Shown one piece after another: positions 17,219 through 27,205 of a DNA stretch of 64,000 nucleotides. The position numbers and the translations under genes were made by a program. The notes under the pieces are model-generated. The model ran no database searches. It was not told the DNA's origin and was given only the letters and a program-made list of their open reading frames with translations. How positions within the stretch are numbered: the stretch's first letter is position 1; each line of letters starts with the position of its first letter. The stretch is from Bacillota bacterium (GTDB lineage Bacteria; Bacillota; Sulfobacillia; Sulfobacillales; Sulfobacillaceae), in assembly GCA_026627065.1 (NCBI GenBank), contig JAPNUO010000002.1:186001-250000 (forward strand), written 5' to 3'.

Positions 17219-19491
17219 CCATTGTCGTTCCAGAAACGATCTTGAAATTGTCCACGAAGTCCTCAGAAACCACCGTGCTGGCCCAAATTGCCACCTTGGT
17301 GGCGTTGGCTTCGATGGTGATGTCCCCGATTACCGGTGCCTGGTCGGATCGGGAGCGGCGGCACAAGGGCCACCGTTTGTCGTTATTGTGGTGGGGCACC
17401 GCGTTCAACGTGGCGGGGCTGGCGAGCGCCATATGGGCGCGGTCCTTTCTTTGGCTGACCGGCAGCATCGTGGTGGCCATTTTGGGGCAAACGGCAGCTC
17501 AGTCCGCGTACCAAGCGCTGATGCCGGAGGTGGTACCTCGGCCCTTTTGGGGGAGGGCGTCGGGGTATATGGGCTTGGCGAGCTTGACGGGATCCATTGC
17601 GGGATTGGGGTTGGCGGGGTTTCTTCCGGTCGATACCGTGTATGCCGTCATGATTGCCACAGCCTTGGGCGGTGCCCTGCTCACCACCTGGGCGGTGCCC
17701 GCCGATCGGGTTCAACAAGCCCTGGACGAGCGCCCGAAGGCGGCCATCCGGGATCACCGGGTGTTTCGGCGCGTGTTCATGGCGCGCTTTGCCCTGATGT
17801 TTGGCCAAACACTGCTGATGACCTACGTGCTCTTTTTCTTTCGCCAGGTGTTGCATGAAAGCCAACCGGCGGCCGGTACGGCGATGGTGGCTGGGTTGGC
17901 GATGGGCGGGGCGGTGTTGTCCAGCGTGGTCATCGGGATTTGGTCCGATCGCACCAATCGCGCTCGGTTGGTGGCAGCGGCGGGAGCGCCCATGGCCATT
18001 TCGGCGGTGGGATTTGCGTTGTGGCCCTATCCCTCCACGCTCCCGGTCTGGGCCGTGCTGTACGGCATCGGATACGGCGCGGTGCTGTCGGTCGACTGGG
18101 CATTGGCCTTAGATGCCATTCCCGATTTGGGCAACGTCGCCCGCGACCTCGGCATTTGGGGGATTGCGTCGGGCCTGCCGCCTGTGCTGGCGCCGGCGGT
18201 CGGCGGCTGGATCCTGACCTTGGCGCTCCCGGTCGCGCTCCGTTACCGCGTGTTGTTTCTGGTAGCGGGGGCGACATTTGTCTTGGGCTCGCTCATCGTG
18301 TTAACCGCGCGCGAGAAGGCCGACCGCATCCAGTGGGCGCCGTGGCTGGCGGCCATTGTCCTGGCCGTCCTGGTCGTGTATACTCGCCTGCGCTACCGCG
18401 TGGCGATTATGGGACAGCTTCCCCGCACCGAGGGGTCCTTATTGGTCGTCGCCAACCATGGGCACGACCTCGAGGGGATGATTCTTCCCACCGCGATGGC
18501 CCGGTTTGGCGGGCTTCGGCGGCCTGTGATCTCCGCCGGGTCTCGCCGCATGTTCGAGCCCGGGTTTATGGCGACGCGCGTGCCCGGGCGCCTTAGCCGC
18601 TATTTGGCGAGCTGGAACGTCGGCCCCCTGTTGGCCGAGCTGGGGGTGCGCCCCATCGAAGATCGCCCGTTGTCGCGCCCGCTGTCTAGTTGGGCGTATT
18701 TAATCTATGACCATTTCGGCAATTTGCCGGTGAAGGAGGTCTTTGACCCGACGGCGTGGCCGGCGGGGCTCTCGCCCGAGGCGCCGCTGACGGCGCTTTG
18801 GAGTCCGCGCTACATTCGGGCAACGCGCCGCGAAGCGACCATCACGGCATTGACGCCAGGATTTCGCACCTGGGTGCGATCACACCTCCGGCGAGAAATC
18901 GAGGAGGAGCTGGAGACGTTTCTCGAGGTGCTGGATCGCGGCTGCCGGCTCTATACGACGCCCGAAGGGCGCCTCAGCGCGGATGGGCGGCTCGGCCGCT
19001 TTCGCAAAAGCCTCGCCCTCATGCGAGAGCGGGCCAACACGACCGTGGTGGCCGGGGTCAGTTACGACGTCTTGCGACCCGGCCGGCTTCGCATGTGGGT
19101 GAACTTTGAAGCCCCGCGCTGGCCGGACTGGCTCGAGGGCTCGCTGATTGTCGCGAGACCCCTGACCGCCAGCCACCTGGTGGTCTACGTATGGCAAGCG
19201 CGCCCCCACAGCGGGCGCGGCGAATTTCTCCGCGATGCCATCAAGGAGCTGGATCGCGTGCGTGGCCTAGGCGTGGCGCTGGCCCGGGATTTGGAGACGG
19301 AGCCTCAGGTGGCGATCAGCGAGGCGCTCACAGAACTTGAGCGCCGCCTGAGCGTCCAGTCCCGAGTGACGGATCCGCGCTTTCCGTATGTGCCCGACTT
19401 TATCGCCTATTACCAAAACCAGTGGGACGAACTTGCGCATGTGGGCGAGCGTCTGAGACTCGCCGCGAGTCAGTCCGCCCCCGGGCTCTAA
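17101..19491 (+). CDS. MFS transporter fused to a PlsC-like acyltransferase domain
   Basis: A 796-residue fusion. Residues about 15-430 form a 12-helix MFS transporter (helices such as TIVVPETILKL, LMTYVLFFFRQV, IWGIASGLPPVLAP; GAWSDRERRHKG is the typical loop 2-3 motif). Residues about 440-795 look like a glycerophosphate/lysophospholipid acyltransferase: SLLVVANHGHDLEGM (NH at 452-453) and TTPEGRLS (E622, G623), corresponding to the NHx4D and FPEG motifs. The first motif is atypical, HGHDLE instead of H-x4-D. The layout recalls LplT-Aas lysophospholipid flippase/acyltransferases. The start is uncertain: GTG 17101 or ATG 17110, neither with an ideal ribosome binding site. Probable inner-membrane lipid remodelling enzyme; substrate unknown. 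Confidence 0.72.
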   Translation: MGGMEQALSPRPLLPPTRRQQWGLQGYWFSFNLQGSALLTIVVPETILKLSTKSSETTVLAQIATLVALASMVMSPITGAWSDRERRHKGHRLSLLWWGTAFNVAGLASAIWARSFLWLTGSIVVAILGQTAAQSAYQALMPEVVPRPFWGRASGYMGLASLTGSIAGLGLAGFLPVDTVYAVMIATALGGALLTTWAVPADRVQQALDERPKAAIRDHRVFRRVFMARFALMFGQTLLMTYVLFFFRQVLHESQPAAGTAMVAGLAMGGAVLSSVVIGIWSDRTNRARLVAAAGAPMAISAVGFALWPYPSTLPVWAVLYGIGYGAVLSVDWALALDAIPDLGNVARDLGIWGIASGLPPVLAPAVGGWILTLALPVALRYRVLFLVAGATFVLGSLIVLTAREKADRIQWAPWLAAIVLAVLVVYTRLRYRVAIMGQLPRTEGSLLVVANHGHDLEGMILPTAMARFGGLRRPVISAGSRRMFEPGFMATRVPGRLSRYLASWNVGPLLAELGVRPIEDRPLSRPLSSWAYLIYDHFGNLPVKEVFDPTAWPAGLSPEAPLTALWSPRYIRATRREATITALTPGFRTWVRSHLRREIEEELETFLEVLDRGCRLYTTPEGRLSADGRLGRFRKSLALMRERANTTVVAGVSYDVLRPGRLRMWVNFEAPRWPDWLEGSLIVARPLTASHLVVYVWQARPHSGRGEFLRDAIKELDRVRGLGVALARDLETEPQVAISEALTELERRLSVQSRVTDPRFPYVPDFIAYYQNQWDELAHVGERLRLAASQSAPGL

Positions 19492-19578
19492 GAACAAGAC
19501 AAGAAGTGGGAGGGATACCAGAAGGATTCACTTGTTCGATGAGGGCAGCCCCCGGCATGATCCACAAGGGGGGTGTCC

Positions 19579-20298
19579 ATGGTTGGACGGGAAGACGTGC
19601 GGGGGGCTGAGGTGACGGTGCAATCGCTCAGCCGGATCTATCCTCACCCCTGCCGCACGGTCGCGCTCCAAGAGATTACTCTTACCGTGCGCCCCGGGGA
19701 ATGGCTTGCCATCGTCGGGCCGTCCGGGTCGGGAAAAACTACCTTGGCGAACATTTTAGGGTTGATGGACAGGCCCAGCAGCGGCCGTTATTGGCTTGAT
19801 GGCCGGGACGTCACCGCGCTGTCGGACAGAGAGCGGGCGTTGGTGCGCAATCGTCTCCTGGGGTTTGTGTATCAGTCGTTCCATTTAATTCCCACACTGA
19901 CGGCCCGGGAAAACGTGGAATTGCCGCTCGTGTACCGAGGCGTGCCGCGCCGGCGCCGCCGCGAGCTGGCCGAGGCGTGGCTTTGCCGCCTGGGCCTGGA
20001 AGGCCGTCTGCATCATCGGCCGTTTGAGCTGTCGGGCGGTCAGCAGCAGCGCGTCGCCTTGGCGCGCGCCCTCATCGGCAGTCCCCGCCTCTTATTAGCC
20101 GATGAGCCCACCGGGAATCTCGACGAGGAGAACGCGCGCGACATGCGCCGCCTGTTTTCGGAGCTTCGCGACCAAGGCCAGACCATCATTCTCATCACCC
20201 ACGACTGGGCATTGGCCCAAAGCGCGGATCGGATCGCGCGCCTTGAGGCCGGACGGCTTGTGGGCGATATGGCGGGGAGGACCGGCTATGCGCGTTGA
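19579..20298 (+). CDS. ABC transporter ATP-binding protein, MacB/LolD type
   Basis: A 239-residue ATPase with Walker A GPSGSGKTT, Q-loop FVYQSFHLIPTLTA, signature LSGGQQQRVALARA, Walker B LLLADEPTGNLDE and switch histidine ITHDW. FHLIPTLTARENVELPL is typical of the MacB/LolD/FtsE-like group that works with FtsX-fold permeases. I prefer ATG 19579 (AAGGGGGGT 5 bases upstream) over GTG 19573. It overlaps the permease gene by 11 bases. It powers the mechanotransmission-type export partner encoded next. Confidence 0.88.
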   Translation: MVGREDVRGAEVTVQSLSRIYPHPCRTVALQEITLTVRPGEWLAIVGPSGSGKTTLANILGLMDRPSSGRYWLDGRDVTALSDRERALVRNRLLGFVYQSFHLIPTLTARENVELPLVYRGVPRRRRRELAEAWLCRLGLEGRLHHRPFELSGGQQQRVALARALIGSPRLLLADEPTGNLDEENARDMRRLFSELRDQGQTIILITHDWALAQSADRIARLEAGRLVGDMAGRTGYAR

Positions 20299-21475
20299 CG
20301 ATATCTTGGTCGAAGCGGCGCGCCCGCTCTGGCGGCATAAGCTCCGGAGCCTGCTGAGCGTTCTCAGCATCGTGATGGGCGTGGCGTCCGTGATCGCGCT
20401 GATGACGCTCATGCAGGCGGCGTCCCAGGGCGTGGGCCGGCGCCTTGACGCGCTGGGCGCCAATTTGGTGGCGGTCACGGTCAATCCCTTGGCGGCAAGC
20501 ACGGGCGGCACGCCGACATTGACCTTGCCCCAAGCGTTGTCGTTGGCCAAAATTCCCGGGGTGGCGGGGGTGGCGCCCGCTGCCTACGCCGCCATTCCGG
20601 CCGAGCGCGCGGGACGGGAGGCGCCAGTGACCGTGTATGCCACCTGGCCGACGTTTACCCGCATCATGGGTTATCATGTGGCGATAGGCCGCAATCTCAG
20701 CATGCGCGACGAGAGCGCGAGCGCGGCCTTGGTGGTGCTGGGTTCGGCGGCGGCCCAGGCGTTGTTTCCGCACGATGGGCATCCGATTGGACGCACCGTG
20801 GTGATTGGCGGCGAGCCCTACCGAGTGACGGGCGTGCTCGCTCCGAAGGGCTCGCTGTTTGGGGTGAACGAGGACGCGGTGGCGATTCTGCCGCTGACCA
20901 CCTACCAGCGGGCAGCCGACAACGGCTCTGTGACCTCCGTGTATGTCCAGGCTCAAAATCCGGCCCGCATCCGTCCCCTGATGAGAGAGCTGGCGGATAA
21001 ACTGGGACAGTGGCTGGGGCCGCAAAATCAGTACACGGTGGTGGCTCAATCCTTGGTGCTCGGGGTGGTCCATCGGATTAGCCGCCTGTTGACCGACATT
21101 CTGGCCGGCGTCGCGAGTATTTCCATTGTCGTGGGCGGCTTGGGGATCTTAAACGTGCACCTGATGGCAGTCGCCGAGCGGATCCGTGAAATTGGGGTGC
21201 GGAAAAGCGTGGGCGCCCGGCGATGCGATATTCTTGTCCAATTTTTGGCGGAGGCCGTTCTGATTGCCGGGATCGGCGGGGTTATCGGCACGGGCCTTGG
21301 CGTGGCCTTGAGTCAGGCCATTGGGCAGCGCCTCGGCTTGTCAGTGGTCGTCAACCTCCGCATTGTGGAGGACGCCCTTGTCATCAGCCTCTTGCTCGGC
21401 GTGGCGGTGGGCCTTTATCCGGCCCTGCGGGCGGCGGCGCTGGCTCCGGTAGAAGCGCTCACGTTCGATCGCTGA
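20288..21475 (+). CDS. ABC transporter permease, MacB/FtsX-fold
   Basis: A 395-residue permease with one N-terminal transmembrane helix (LLSVLSIVMGVASVIAL), a large extracytoplasmic domain (about 45-260) of MacB periplasmic-core type, and three C-terminal helices. The cytoplasmic loop carries IREIGVRKSVGARRCDIL, the classic FtsX/MacB signature. I start at ATG 20288, inside the end of the ATPase gene; the longer open frame upstream is read-through overlap. Expected to export a lipid, peptide or drug, or to transmit a signal to the envelope. The substrate is unknown and no TolC/MacA partner is nearby. Confidence 0.86.
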   Translation: MRVDDILVEAARPLWRHKLRSLLSVLSIVMGVASVIALMTLMQAASQGVGRRLDALGANLVAVTVNPLAASTGGTPTLTLPQALSLAKIPGVAGVAPAAYAAIPAERAGREAPVTVYATWPTFTRIMGYHVAIGRNLSMRDESASAALVVLGSAAAQALFPHDGHPIGRTVVIGGEPYRVTGVLAPKGSLFGVNEDAVAILPLTTYQRAADNGSVTSVYVQAQNPARIRPLMRELADKLGQWLGPQNQYTVVAQSLVLGVVHRISRLLTDILAGVASISIVVGGLGILNVHLMAVAERIREIGVRKSVGARRCDILVQFLAEAVLIAGIGGVIGTGLGVALSQAIGQRLGLSVVVNLRIVEDALVISLLLGVAVGLYPALRAAALAPVEALTFDR

Positions 21476-21507
21476 CAAAATTTCCCGCCGCTTTGACTTG
21501 CATAACG

Positions 21508-21547
21508 AAGCCACCTACGCCATCATGGCGGTAATGGTGGCTTTTTC
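21508..21547 (+). terminator. Rho-independent terminator after the ABC transporter genes
   Basis: AAGCCACC (21508-) pairs with GGTGGCTT and an inner CGCC/GGCG stem extends the hairpin; it ends in TTTTT at 21543-21547. It lies between the permease stop and the esterase ribosome binding site. Confidence 0.8.
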
Positions 21548-21567
21548 CATAAGGAGGGAGGGACACC

Positions 21568-23079
21568 GTGATGGAGACGACGGTGGAGACCCGCTACGGG
21601 GCTGTCCGCGGTTACGAAGCGGATGGTGTCAAGGTATGGAAAGGGATACCGTACGCTCAGCCCCCGACCGGATCGCTTCGCTTTCAAGCGCCGCGGGCCC
21701 CTGATCCGTGGACTGGGGTGCGGGACGCCCGCGAGTTTGGCCCGATGGCCGTGCAGCCGGCGGAGCCCGGGTTCTTTGGGAGACTCCCGCAGCCCGCCCA
21801 AAGCGAGGACTGTTTGACGCTGAACATCTGGGCACCAGCGCAGGGCGACCCTCCCTGGCCGGTGATGGTATGGATTCACGGCGGCGCGTTTGTCACCGGG
21901 AGCGGCAGCGCGCCGTGGTACGACGGCACCTCATTGGCGCGGGATGGCCAGATTGTGGTGGTGACCATCAATTACCGGCTGGGCCCCTTAGGATTTTTGT
22001 ACCTGGGGGAGCTGGGCGGGTCGGCGTACCGGGGGTCGGGAAACGCGGGACTCTTGGATCAGGTGCAGGCGCTTCAGTGGGTCCGGGAGAACATCGGCGC
22101 CTTTGGAGGTGATCCTCAACGAGTGACCGTGGCGGGAGAATCGGCAGGTAGCATGAGCGTGGGAACCCTGCTGGTTATGCCGGCGGCCCAGGGCCTGTTT
22201 CGCCAGGCCATTATGGAAAGCGGAGTGCCGGCGTTTAAGACGGCGGCGGCTGCCAGCCGCGTCACCCAGGCCTTGCTGGACCGCCTGCATCTCTTAAAGC
22301 CCTCGGTGGAGGCTTTGCAGGCGGTGCCGGCGGCCGAGCTGCTCGACGCCGCGCGCGATATCAAAGGAGACGGGGTGCTGCCCTGGGCCCCGGTTATCGA
22401 CGAACTAACCCTTCAGAAACCCTTTTGGACGGCGATCGGCCAGGCGTGGGGCCGAGCGATTCCGCTCCTCATGGGATCCAACCGCGACGAGCTGTGGCTT
22501 TGGGGCGCGACCAACCCCGGCTGGCGGATGCTCGCCGATCGCGTGATGCTGGATACCTTCGAGTTGGGCTGGGGCCCGATCAACCCGGCGGTGCGAGACT
22601 TTTACCTCAGCGGCAAGACGGGCGACGCGCTGTTTGAGGCGTTGATGGAACTCGGCACCCATTATGCGTTTTGGTACCCCACCCAGCGCTTGGCCGGCCT
22701 TCACAGTGCCGCCGCTCCCACCTGGGTGTATCGGTTTGACTGGCAAAGCACAGCCCAGAATGGCCTCTTGAGAGCTTGCCATGCCTTGGAGATTCCCTTT
22801 GTTTTCAACACGTTGGATCAGCCAGGCGTCGTGAATGTCACCGGAGACGATCCGAGCCGGCATCGCGTCGCGGAAATGGTGCAGCGCGCCTGGCTTGCGT
22901 TTATCGCTCACGGCGATCCTAACGGCGGCAGCCTGCCGCCGTGGCCGCCTTATGACACGGCACACCGTCCGGTCATGGTGATTGATCGCGAGAGCCGGGT
23001 GGCGTGGGATCCCGACAGCGCAGCCCGCCAGCTGTGGGATGCCGTGACGCGAGAGACCGACAGCGCGGGCCTGGCATGA
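21568..23079 (+). CDS. Type B carboxylesterase (para-nitrobenzyl esterase-like)
   Basis: A 503-residue alpha/beta hydrolase of the carboxylesterase/cholinesterase family. Visible features: the N-terminal YGAVRGYEADGVKVWKGIPYA, EDCLTLNIWAP, the oxyanion-hole VWIHGGAFVTGSG, and the nucleophile serine in VAGESAGSMSVG; acid and histidine lie in the C-terminal half (NRDELWLWGA and ACHALEIPFVF). AAGGAGGGA sits 8 bases before GTG 21568 and 11 before ATG 21571; either may be the start. No signal peptide, so cytoplasmic. It lies 55 bases upstream of the M1 aminopeptidase gene, possibly co-transcribed. Substrate not predictable. Confidence 0.87.
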   Translation: MMETTVETRYGAVRGYEADGVKVWKGIPYAQPPTGSLRFQAPRAPDPWTGVRDAREFGPMAVQPAEPGFFGRLPQPAQSEDCLTLNIWAPAQGDPPWPVMVWIHGGAFVTGSGSAPWYDGTSLARDGQIVVVTINYRLGPLGFLYLGELGGSAYRGSGNAGLLDQVQALQWVRENIGAFGGDPQRVTVAGESAGSMSVGTLLVMPAAQGLFRQAIMESGVPAFKTAAAASRVTQALLDRLHLLKPSVEALQAVPAAELLDAARDIKGDGVLPWAPVIDELTLQKPFWTAIGQAWGRAIPLLMGSNRDELWLWGATNPGWRMLADRVMLDTFELGWGPINPAVRDFYLSGKTGDALFEALMELGTHYAFWYPTQRLAGLHSAAAPTWVYRFDWQSTAQNGLLRACHALEIPFVFNTLDQPGVVNVTGDDPSRHRVAEMVQRAWLAFIAHGDPNGGSLPPWPPYDTAHRPVMVIDRESRVAWDPDSAARQLWDAVTRETDSAGLA

Positions 23080-23134
23080 GACCGGTCCCGGTGAACCAGA
23101 CTATTCCTACCCGAGACGCCAAGGAGTGAGATGT

Positions 23135-25696
23135 GTGAACCATCAACCTTCATATCGCTTGCCGCACCACGTGGTGCCGCGTCATTACACCCTGGAATTT
23201 ACCCCCGACGCGGAGGCGGGAGTCTTTCAGGGACGGGCGGCGGTGGAGATCGAAATCCAAGAGCCGACGCGCGACATTGTCCTCAACGCGGTCAATTTGA
23301 CCATCCACACCGCCCGCCTCGAGAATGGGTCGGGGGCGAGCCGCGCCGCCGAAGCGATTCAATACCGGCGGGAAGACGAAATGGCGGTGCTGACGTTTTC
23401 CGACCCGATTCCCCAGGGCGCGTGGACCCTGGAGATGAGCTTTGACGGGGTGCTCTCCCAGGATTTGCGCGGCTTTTACCGCACCAAAGTCACCAATCCC
23501 GACGGCACGCCGGTGGTGATCTTGTCCACCCAGTGCGAAGCGACGGATGCGCGGCGGATTTTCCCTTGCTGGGATGAACCCGCCTTTAAGGCGACGTTTG
23601 CCATTAGCCTCATCATTGATCGCGATTTGGTGGCTCTGTCCAACGGGCGCGAAATTAAGAGCGAGGACCTGCCGGACGGAAAGAAGCGGGTAACTTTCGC
23701 GAAAACCATTCCGATGTCAACATACTTGGTGGCTCTGGTAATTGGGCCGTTTGAGCTGACCGAACCGGAGTTCGTCGGCCAGGTGCCGGTGCGCATCGCG
23801 GCGCGGGCGGGCTTAGGACACCTGACCGCCTTGGCGCGGACCGGGGCCACCGGAGCCCTGAAGTTTTTTGAAGACTACTTTGGCATTCCATATCCTAGCG
23901 ACAAGATTGATCACGTGGCCATTCCCGACTTTGAAGCCGGGGCGATGGAAAACCTCGGGTGCGTGACCTATCGCGAAGAAGCGCTGCTCGTCGACTTGGA
24001 GCGGTCGGCGCCGGTGGAACAAATGCAGATTGTGAGCACGATTGCCCATGAAACGGCGCACATGTGGTTTGGCGATCTGGTCACGATGCGGTGGTGGAAC
24101 GGAATTTGGCTGAACGAGGCGTTTGCCACGTTCATGGCCGAACTTGCCACCGATGCGCTGCACCCGGAGTGGGACACCTGGACGACGTTCGGCTTAAGCA
24201 AGGCGCGGGCGCTGCGGGTAGACGGCCTGGCATCCACGCGGTCGATCGAATATCCCGTTGGTCCTCCGGTGGAGGCCTGGGGCATGTTCGACGAGCTCAC
24301 CTATCAAAAGGGCGGCGCCGTCCTCCGCATGCTGGAACAGTATTTGACGCCGGCCGTGTTTCGGGAGGGGATTCGCCAGTATCTGAATCGCCACCGGTTC
24401 GGCAATACCGAAACCAGCGACCTCTGGGACGCGCTGGAGTCCGCCTCGAGCCAGCCGGTGCGGGCTATGATGGACTCCTGGGTGTTTCAGCCGGGTTATC
24501 CATTAGTCCGCGTTCGCCGCAGCGAAGATGGCCGGAACCTGGTCTTGAGCCAGCATCCTTTTCGCTATTTGGGGGAAGGGCAGGGACGGTGGCACGTGCC
24601 GGTGGTCATTGGCGCGTGGACTCAGGACCGCGCGGCATCGCCTCTCCGGCTCATTTTGGACGAGGAGGAAACCACCGTCAGCCTGCCGCCTGGGACCACG
24701 GCCGTGTTGGTCAATACAGGAGCCTGGGGCTTTTACCGCGTCGCCTATGACGATCCCGCCCTGTGGCATGGCCTCTTGAGTCATTGGAGCGACTTGAACG
24801 CGCTGGAACGGCTCAGCGTGGTCGACGATGCTTGGGCTGCGGTGCAAGCCGGGCAGGCGGCCTTGTCGCACATGGTGCCGCTATGGGAGCAAATGGCGCA
24901 CGAATACGATCCCGACGTGTGGGCCGCGGTGGCCCGGCAGTTTGGCCTCTTGGATGATTTGGCCACCGATGGGGATCGGCCCCACCTTCATGCCCTGGTT
25001 CGCCGCATCGCGGCTCCGCTGTTGGACCAACTGACGTGGGATCCTGAACCCGACGAGGACGTGCGCCGCCGCCGCGTGCGCGCCACCGTGATCCGCACTT
25101 TGGGCGTGTACGGCGCCGATCCGGATGTGCGGCAGCGCGCCCAGGCGCTGATGAGCGGCTATTGGGCGGGGACGGCGTCGGTGCCTCCGGAGTTGCTGAC
25201 GCCCCTCGCGGAGCTGGTGGCGGTGGCGGGCGGCGCGCGCGAGTGGGACGCCATCTACCGGCAATTTCAGACGGCCAAGACGCCCCAGGATGAAAAGCGA
25301 TATCTTTACGCGTTGGCTGCGTTTGAAGATCCTCAGCTGATGGAGCGAACACTGGCAGTGTACCAGTCGTCCGAGGTCAAGACCCAGGACGGCGCGATTG
25401 CCTTGGGACAGGCGCTTGCCAACCGGCATGCCCGCGCTCGAGTCTGGCAAGTGGTGGAAGAACAATGGAACACCTTGATCGAGAAGTATCCCAAGATGGT
25501 GGACTTTATTGTGGCGCCGGTGGGCGGCGTTGTGGATGATCCCCTGGCCTCCCGCATGCGGGACTGGTTGCAATCCCATCCGGTTCCGCAAGCCGAGCGT
25601 CATATTCGGCAGACGTTAGAATTTCAGGAAGTCAACGGCGCGTTGGCAAAGAAGGTCCGCGGTCAGCTGGCCGGTCTGGCGGATCAGACGCGTTAA
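23135..25696 (+). CDS. M1 family zinc aminopeptidase
   Basis: An 853-residue gluzincin aminopeptidase that removes N-terminal residues from peptides. The substrate-binding GAMENLGCVTYRE is at about 269-281; the zinc site is H305-E306-x2-H309 (HETAHMWFGD) with third ligand E328 in LNEAFATFMAE. The C-terminal part is the long helical ERAP1-like domain (about 530-850). The length and layout match puromycin-sensitive/tricorn-factor type enzymes. The start is GTG 23135, 8 bases after AAGGAG. No signal peptide; cytoplasmic peptide recycling is the likely role. Confidence 0.9.
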   Translation: MNHQPSYRLPHHVVPRHYTLEFTPDAEAGVFQGRAAVEIEIQEPTRDIVLNAVNLTIHTARLENGSGASRAAEAIQYRREDEMAVLTFSDPIPQGAWTLEMSFDGVLSQDLRGFYRTKVTNPDGTPVVILSTQCEATDARRIFPCWDEPAFKATFAISLIIDRDLVALSNGREIKSEDLPDGKKRVTFAKTIPMSTYLVALVIGPFELTEPEFVGQVPVRIAARAGLGHLTALARTGATGALKFFEDYFGIPYPSDKIDHVAIPDFEAGAMENLGCVTYREEALLVDLERSAPVEQMQIVSTIAHETAHMWFGDLVTMRWWNGIWLNEAFATFMAELATDALHPEWDTWTTFGLSKARALRVDGLASTRSIEYPVGPPVEAWGMFDELTYQKGGAVLRMLEQYLTPAVFREGIRQYLNRHRFGNTETSDLWDALESASSQPVRAMMDSWVFQPGYPLVRVRRSEDGRNLVLSQHPFRYLGEGQGRWHVPVVIGAWTQDRAASPLRLILDEEETTVSLPPGTTAVLVNTGAWGFYRVAYDDPALWHGLLSHWSDLNALERLSVVDDAWAAVQAGQAALSHMVPLWEQMAHEYDPDVWAAVARQFGLLDDLATDGDRPHLHALVRRIAAPLLDQLTWDPEPDEDVRRRRVRATVIRTLGVYGADPDVRQRAQALMSGYWAGTASVPPELLTPLAELVAVAGGAREWDAIYRQFQTAKTPQDEKRYLYALAAFEDPQLMERTLAVYQSSEVKTQDGAIALGQALANRHARARVWQVVEEQWNTLIEKYPKMVDFIVAPVGGVVDDPLASRMRDWLQSHPVPQAERHIRQTLEFQEVNGALAKKVRGQLAGLADQTR

Positions 25697-26237
25697 GGTG
25701 TCGACGGCGTCGGCATTCGGCTGCAAAGCGGCGGAGGACCGACTGCCAACAACGACAGGGGATGGGATTCGTGGAGCGCGCGGCCGGGATGAGGAAGCAG
25801 AAGGCCTTAGGAGCGGGTCGCGATTCTCAAAAATGTCGAGGCCGCGGACGTTTGCGAGACTTGCCTCTCGCCGGTGATGCGGCCGGCGATTCTGAAGTTC
25901 CCGGCATCCGTCATCGCCAGAGGGTTCGCTGTGACCATCCCGGCCCGCGTTCCGTCCGGGTCTCGGCGCTGGATATGCGGCGCGCGAAGATTCACTGGCG
26001 GATCGCTATGAGGCATCCGCGGCAGGACGACTCAGTCCAGCGCCCGGACAGCGCTTGCGTTTGCCATTCAGCTCCCGCGTGTTCACCGGACAACGGGCCG
26101 GCCGCACAGTTTTCAGTGGCTGCTCAAGGAACCGCTCGCGGTCGGCCCTGCGGGATCTCCGCTATCCGCCCTGACAGGGAAGTGGCGTTGTCCATGGGCT
26201 GACTACGCGGGCAAGGCCGTCGACGCGAACAGCAGAT
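25697..26237. other. Region without recognisable gene upstream of the arsB remnant
   Basis: About 540 bases with no frame I can assign. By position it should contain what remains of the first part of arsB and its promoter. One frame shows CETCLSPVMRPAILKFP but no start and no family match. Probably degraded coding DNA. Confidence 0.4.
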
Positions 26238-27147
26238 GCGTTGGACTTTGGTTCGCGTGCGACCATCGCCTTGGTGATGGCCAGCGGTTTTATCGCCGAT
26301 ACCACGTCGCTGCCGCTCGTGGTGTCCAACTTGGTCAATATCGTCTCGGCCGACTTTTTTCACCTAGGGTTTATTCAATTTATGGTGCGCATGCTGCCCG
26401 TGGATCTCGTGGCCGTTGGGGCGAGCCTGGCCGCGCTTTACGGGTTTTACCACCGCGACCTGCCTCGGGCAGCTGAGGTCAATGCGTTGAAGGCTCCGGA
26501 AGAGGCCATTCGGGATCCCAAGGTCTTTCGCGTGTCGTGGCTCATTTTAGCCTTGTTGCTCGTCGGTTACTTTTTGAGCCAATTCTGCATTGGCCGGTGT
26601 CCCTGTTTGCCGGATCGGCCGCGCTGGTGTTTTTAGCTGTCAGCTATCACAGCCCGCATATTCCGGTGAAGCGTCTGGTGCTGGAGGCGCCCTGGAAGGT
26701 GGTGGTGTTTTCCATCGGCATGTACGTGGTGGTGTTCGGGTTACGAAACGCCGGTTTGACACATTTGCTGTCAGAGGTGTTGAGCGTGCCGGCCAGCCGC
26801 AATACGTTCTGGGCCACCATGGGCACTGGGTTTATTGCTGCGATTCTCTCTTCCGTCATGAATAACACACCCACCGTGATGGTGGCCGCCTTAGCCATTC
26901 ATCAAGCAGCGATAATTACCAATGCGCGGCAGTTAATAGCCTACGCCAACGTGATTGGGTGCGATTTGGGCCCGAAGTTTACCCCCATTGGATCGCTGGC
27001 GACCCTCTTATGGCTGAATGTCTTGAGCGACGGGACATCCGGGTTAGCTGGGGCTATTATATGCGGGTTGGCCTTACCCTGACGGTGCCTGTATTGTTGG
27101 CAACCTTGGTGGCGCTGTGGGGATGGAGTTGGGTCATTGTCCGATAA
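26238..27147 (+). pseudogene. Broken arsenite efflux permease (ArsB-like), N-terminal truncated and frameshifted
   Basis: The conserved C-terminal two-thirds of ArsB is spread over three frames. Frame one: MASGFIADTTSLPLVVSNLV, NIVSADFF and KAPEEAIRDPKVF. Frame two, after about 26580: SIGMYVVVFGLRNAGLTHLL, SSVMNNTPTVMV and ANVIGCDLGPKFTPIGSLA. Frame three, after about 27030: IRVSWGYYMRVGLTLTVPVL. Each piece matches the family consensus in order, so there are at least two single-base frameshifts plus loss of the N-terminal third. It cannot make a functional pump. An intact arsenic gene set is not seen nearby. Confidence 0.85.
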
Positions 27148-27205
27148 CAAGCGTGGGTTCTTAATATCCTGATGTGTTGATTTTTATCGAGGAGGGTGCT
27201 TGATC

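Noticed and set aside
24881..25603. 240-codon minus-strand frame opposite the aminopeptidase C-terminal domain
   Set aside because: Antisense shadow; the plus-strand M1 enzyme has the expected length and helical C-terminal region there.
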